Source of the DNA: Arctopsyche grandis
Lineage: Eukaryota; Arthropoda; Insecta; Trichoptera; Hydropsychidae
Assembly (NCBI RefSeq): GCF_051622035.1
Contig: NC_135357.1
Location: 20,016,256 to 20,080,255 of the forward strand
Direction of reading: 5' to 3'
Length of the DNA: 64,000 bases
Shown here: piece by piece, positions 61,690-64,000 of the stretch
Numbering within the stretch: the stretch's first letter is position 1
Layout of the letters: every line of letters begins with the position of its first letter
Notes under the pieces: model-generated
What the model saw: only the letters and a program-made list of their open reading frames with translations
Told to the model about the DNA's origin: nothing
Database searches by the model: none
Translations under genes and position numbers: made by a program

Positions 61690-62943
61690 TCCGAGAAGTA
61701 TGTATGCTACGCAAGAAAAACTAGTGAATTTCGATATCTGAGGATTTGGAATTTTTCTTATAAATTCCTTGGATAAAAAGTTAAGCTTTTAAACCATATA
61801 CATATACATGTTTTAATTTGTTTATCTATATCTAGGATAAAGATATGCTGGTGTGATATCTATGAATGAAGTTTTGAAAATAAATCTTTTAAATCATACT
61901 TTTTTCGTTTGAAGCTTAGAGGATATAAAAACATCATGTTGATAGCTTTTGAATGAAGTTTTATTAAAAAAACAGTGTATGGATTTACGACCCATTGTGA
62001 GTTAATACAGGAAAAAAGACATGTTATTTGTATATTATTACATTTATCAAAGTGCGACACATGCATTTTATTCAGTTTGAATATTTGAATATTAATAAGT
62101 CACTTTTATCAATTCCGGTTAAACAGGATTGAACGCAAATTATACGTATAATTTACATACATAAGTATTCTAAATGTGATAAAACAAAAAAAATAGCCTG
62201 ATAAAAATAATAAGGCAATTTAGAAAAATATGAGTATCTTTATAAATATGTAAGTTGTATAGATAAATGTGTTATTAAATAAATAGTACAATAAAAATTG
62301 ACATAAAATATTAATTATAATTATAATAGTTGCAAATCATATCATAATGAATTGAATATAATATAATTTCTTTAATACAATCGTATAAAATAATTGTTTA
62401 ATGCGTGCGTGCCGCGTTTGAATGCTTCGTTTATCTTTCTCCTCTTGGAGTCGTATATCATGGAAAGAGATGCGGCATATCACTTCGTTCACATGATCGG
62501 CCGACAAAAACAAAAGATTTTTTTAAAAAAAACATTAATTAATCTTTAAATTGTTAGTAAATTATCAATTCCGTTGATCCGAATTGCGATATTTTACCGA
62601 GTGCACAATTATGTGCATACAGGCCACTAGTTGTAATATAAAACAAGTATAAAATGCGACATTAAAATAAAAGCACAGTTTTAATATTACTGATATACAC
62701 ACAATCTATTAGTATGGAATATGTGAAAATATATATGTAGAGCTTGGTCATATAGTAACTAAGCTTGTAATAGTTATTAGCAAAAATTCCCCATTAATTG
62801 ATTAACTAGTCATTAAAATAATTGAAAAAAGACTATTATATGACTGAATATAAGAAATTCGCAATCATTGAATGTGCATGGGAGTGGTGTACCTATGGAC
62901 GAATGTACCTGTGGACAATGGAAAATATTTTTGCTACACAATG
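61690..62943. other. No gene seen
   Basis: AT-rich spacer without recognisable coding or repeat structure, apart from simple repeats. Confidence 0.4.
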
Positions 62944-62951
62944 TTCTAGGG

Positions 62952-63417
62952 CAGCGGTTCCCGAATTCTTTTGGCTACGGAACCCTTTTTGGTTTACCAT
63001 TTTTGGGCGGAACCCTAGCTTAAGTAAGAAGTAAACTAACTGTAACATTGTTTTTTTACGTGAAATCACACCATACTGAGGTTTTTTGGATTGGTGTCCG
63101 TATCTTCTAAGTATAGTTTGACTTTAAAAGAAAGACTTTTTAAGATAAAAATATTTATTTAGTTGGAACAAAAAGATATTTATTTAATGTGATGAATGAA
63201 ATCTTTTCATAGTTTTCCTTAAAATAACATTGAAGTCAGGTTTTATGTCTGACAATTGGATGCGGAGGTCTGGTGCAGCATTCAACTTACTCCTAAACTT
63301 ATTTTCCGTGTAGGCATAAGCTGAAAACCCAGCCTCGCATCTGTAAGTTGACACAAATGGGAAATCTTGTATGGAACCCCTGAGAGTCTCTTACGGAACA
63401 CCATTCGGGAACCGCTG
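62952..63417. mobile_element. hAT element, internally deleted
   Basis: Perfect 15-bp inverted termini CAGCGGTTCCCGAAT and an 8-bp duplication ttctaggg (62944-62951 and 63418-63425). The interior keeps a transposase C-terminal piece. Confidence 0.92.
63180..63390 (-). pseudogene. hAT transposase C-terminal fragment
   Basis: The minus-strand frame reads Y-R-C-E-A-G-F-S-A-Y-A-Y-T-E-N-K-F-R-S-K-L-N as two linked motifs (C-E-A-G-F-S-A and K-F-R-S-K-L-N), then D-L-R-I-Q-L-S and a stop. This is the dimerisation end of ZBED5/SCAND3-like hAT transposases. No start codon or catalytic region. Confidence 0.65.
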
Positions 63418-63694
63418 TTCTAGGGAATTATGAACATCGAATATTGGCAACATTCAATCCACCTTTTGGTGCCGCGCGCTGCAAGATTCGAGTATTTTCA
63501 AGAATTTCGTTATTTGGGACCCAAAAGTAAATATTTACCAACGAACTGTTTGTTTTTTCATATTTATTAAAATAACTTTTCATACAAAATATGCATTTAG
63601 TTTTGTATAGTGGTTATTTAACTATTTGGTAACGACGATACATTTGTTAAAACGTAACCCCAAAGAAGTGTATTTTAATATTAGTTGAATTTTT

Positions 63695-63895
63695 CGTTTT
63701 GTTGTACCTTTGGACAAAAATACTTTCAAGTATTATGTTGCTGAAGTTATGAATAATCCAATCAAAAATGATATTGAAATTAAGTATTACAAGAAAATAT
63801 CGACACACAGATTTTGTCAAGAGGAAATTTCTGGGAAATTGCCTCCTCCTCGATTGGTAGGCCAGTCTGGGAGACTCAAACCAGTTGGAATTTAA
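63695..63895 (+). pseudogene. Possible coding fragment, unknown product
   Basis: A plus-strand frame of about 65 codons (Y-Y-V-A-E-V-M-N-N-P, then G-K-L-P-P-P-R-L-V-G-Q-S-G-R-L-K-P) ends at a stop near 63895. Both sides carry short versions of gtacctttggacaaaaat. No family recognised. Probably part of a repeat. Confidence 0.25.
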
Positions 63896-64000
63896 TGTAG
63901 ACCTTGAGAATTTCAACATTGGATGAAATAGTCTACTTTGTATAAATTATCATATCTGTCCAAAGGTACAACATACACTGTCCATAGGTTCAACATAGTG

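Overview
The window is eukaryotic and reads as an AT-rich, repeat-laden insect genome. The evidence is split genes with GT-AG introns, TATA/initiator promoter spacing, many acatacatatgtatgta-type simple repeats, and hAT, piggyBac, PIF/Harbinger, Helitron, LTR, LINE and tRNA-SINE debris. The two leftmost genes encode very large secreted Ser/Gly/Lys/Asp-rich repeat proteins built like insect silk-adhesive (sericin-like) proteins: a signal peptide split by an intron, then one giant repetitive exon. Alternating Ser-X runs ending in Glu are reminiscent of the phosphoserine motifs of caddisfly (Trichoptera) silk. Trichoptera is therefore my best guess, but other silk-spinning insects are not excluded.

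Layout. 1-3923 (-): giant exon of silk-like gene 1, open to the window edge. 4192-13000: dispersed repeats, including a duplicated 0.9-kb segment with two tRNA-like SINE heads and two Helitrons, one carrying a striking GC-rich array. 14340-19845 (-): silk-like gene 2, complete in two exons with promoter. 20354-33850: transposon graveyard (hAT, piggyBac, Helitron). 34059-35072 (+): FANCE-like gene. 35980-36300: LINE 3' fragment. 38634-40082 (-): intronless MOSPD2-like gene. 40390-46429: solo LTR, hAT MITEs, a Harbinger relic and a young LTR element with tandem LTRs. 52421-58496 (-): MGAT2, reconstructed as ten coding exons (470 codons) with MITEs in its introns. 59998-63425: Helitron interrupted by a hAT, a 0.36-kb foldback, and a hAT with a transposase C-terminal remnant.

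How things fit together. The two silk-like genes share intron phase, the residues at the start of exon 2 (x-I-x-R-x-x-P-L-A) and a compact basic/aromatic domain ending in Cys-Arg-Cys-His. They are tandem paralogues, or possibly alternative giant exons of one locus, because I could not find a separate leader exon for gene 1. MGAT2 (Golgi N-glycan branching), MOSPD2 (ER contact-site tether) and the FANCE-like gene (DNA repair) are ordinary host genes with no obvious link to the silk cluster. The rest is mostly transposable-element sequence, and several elements are defined to the base by matching target-site duplications.
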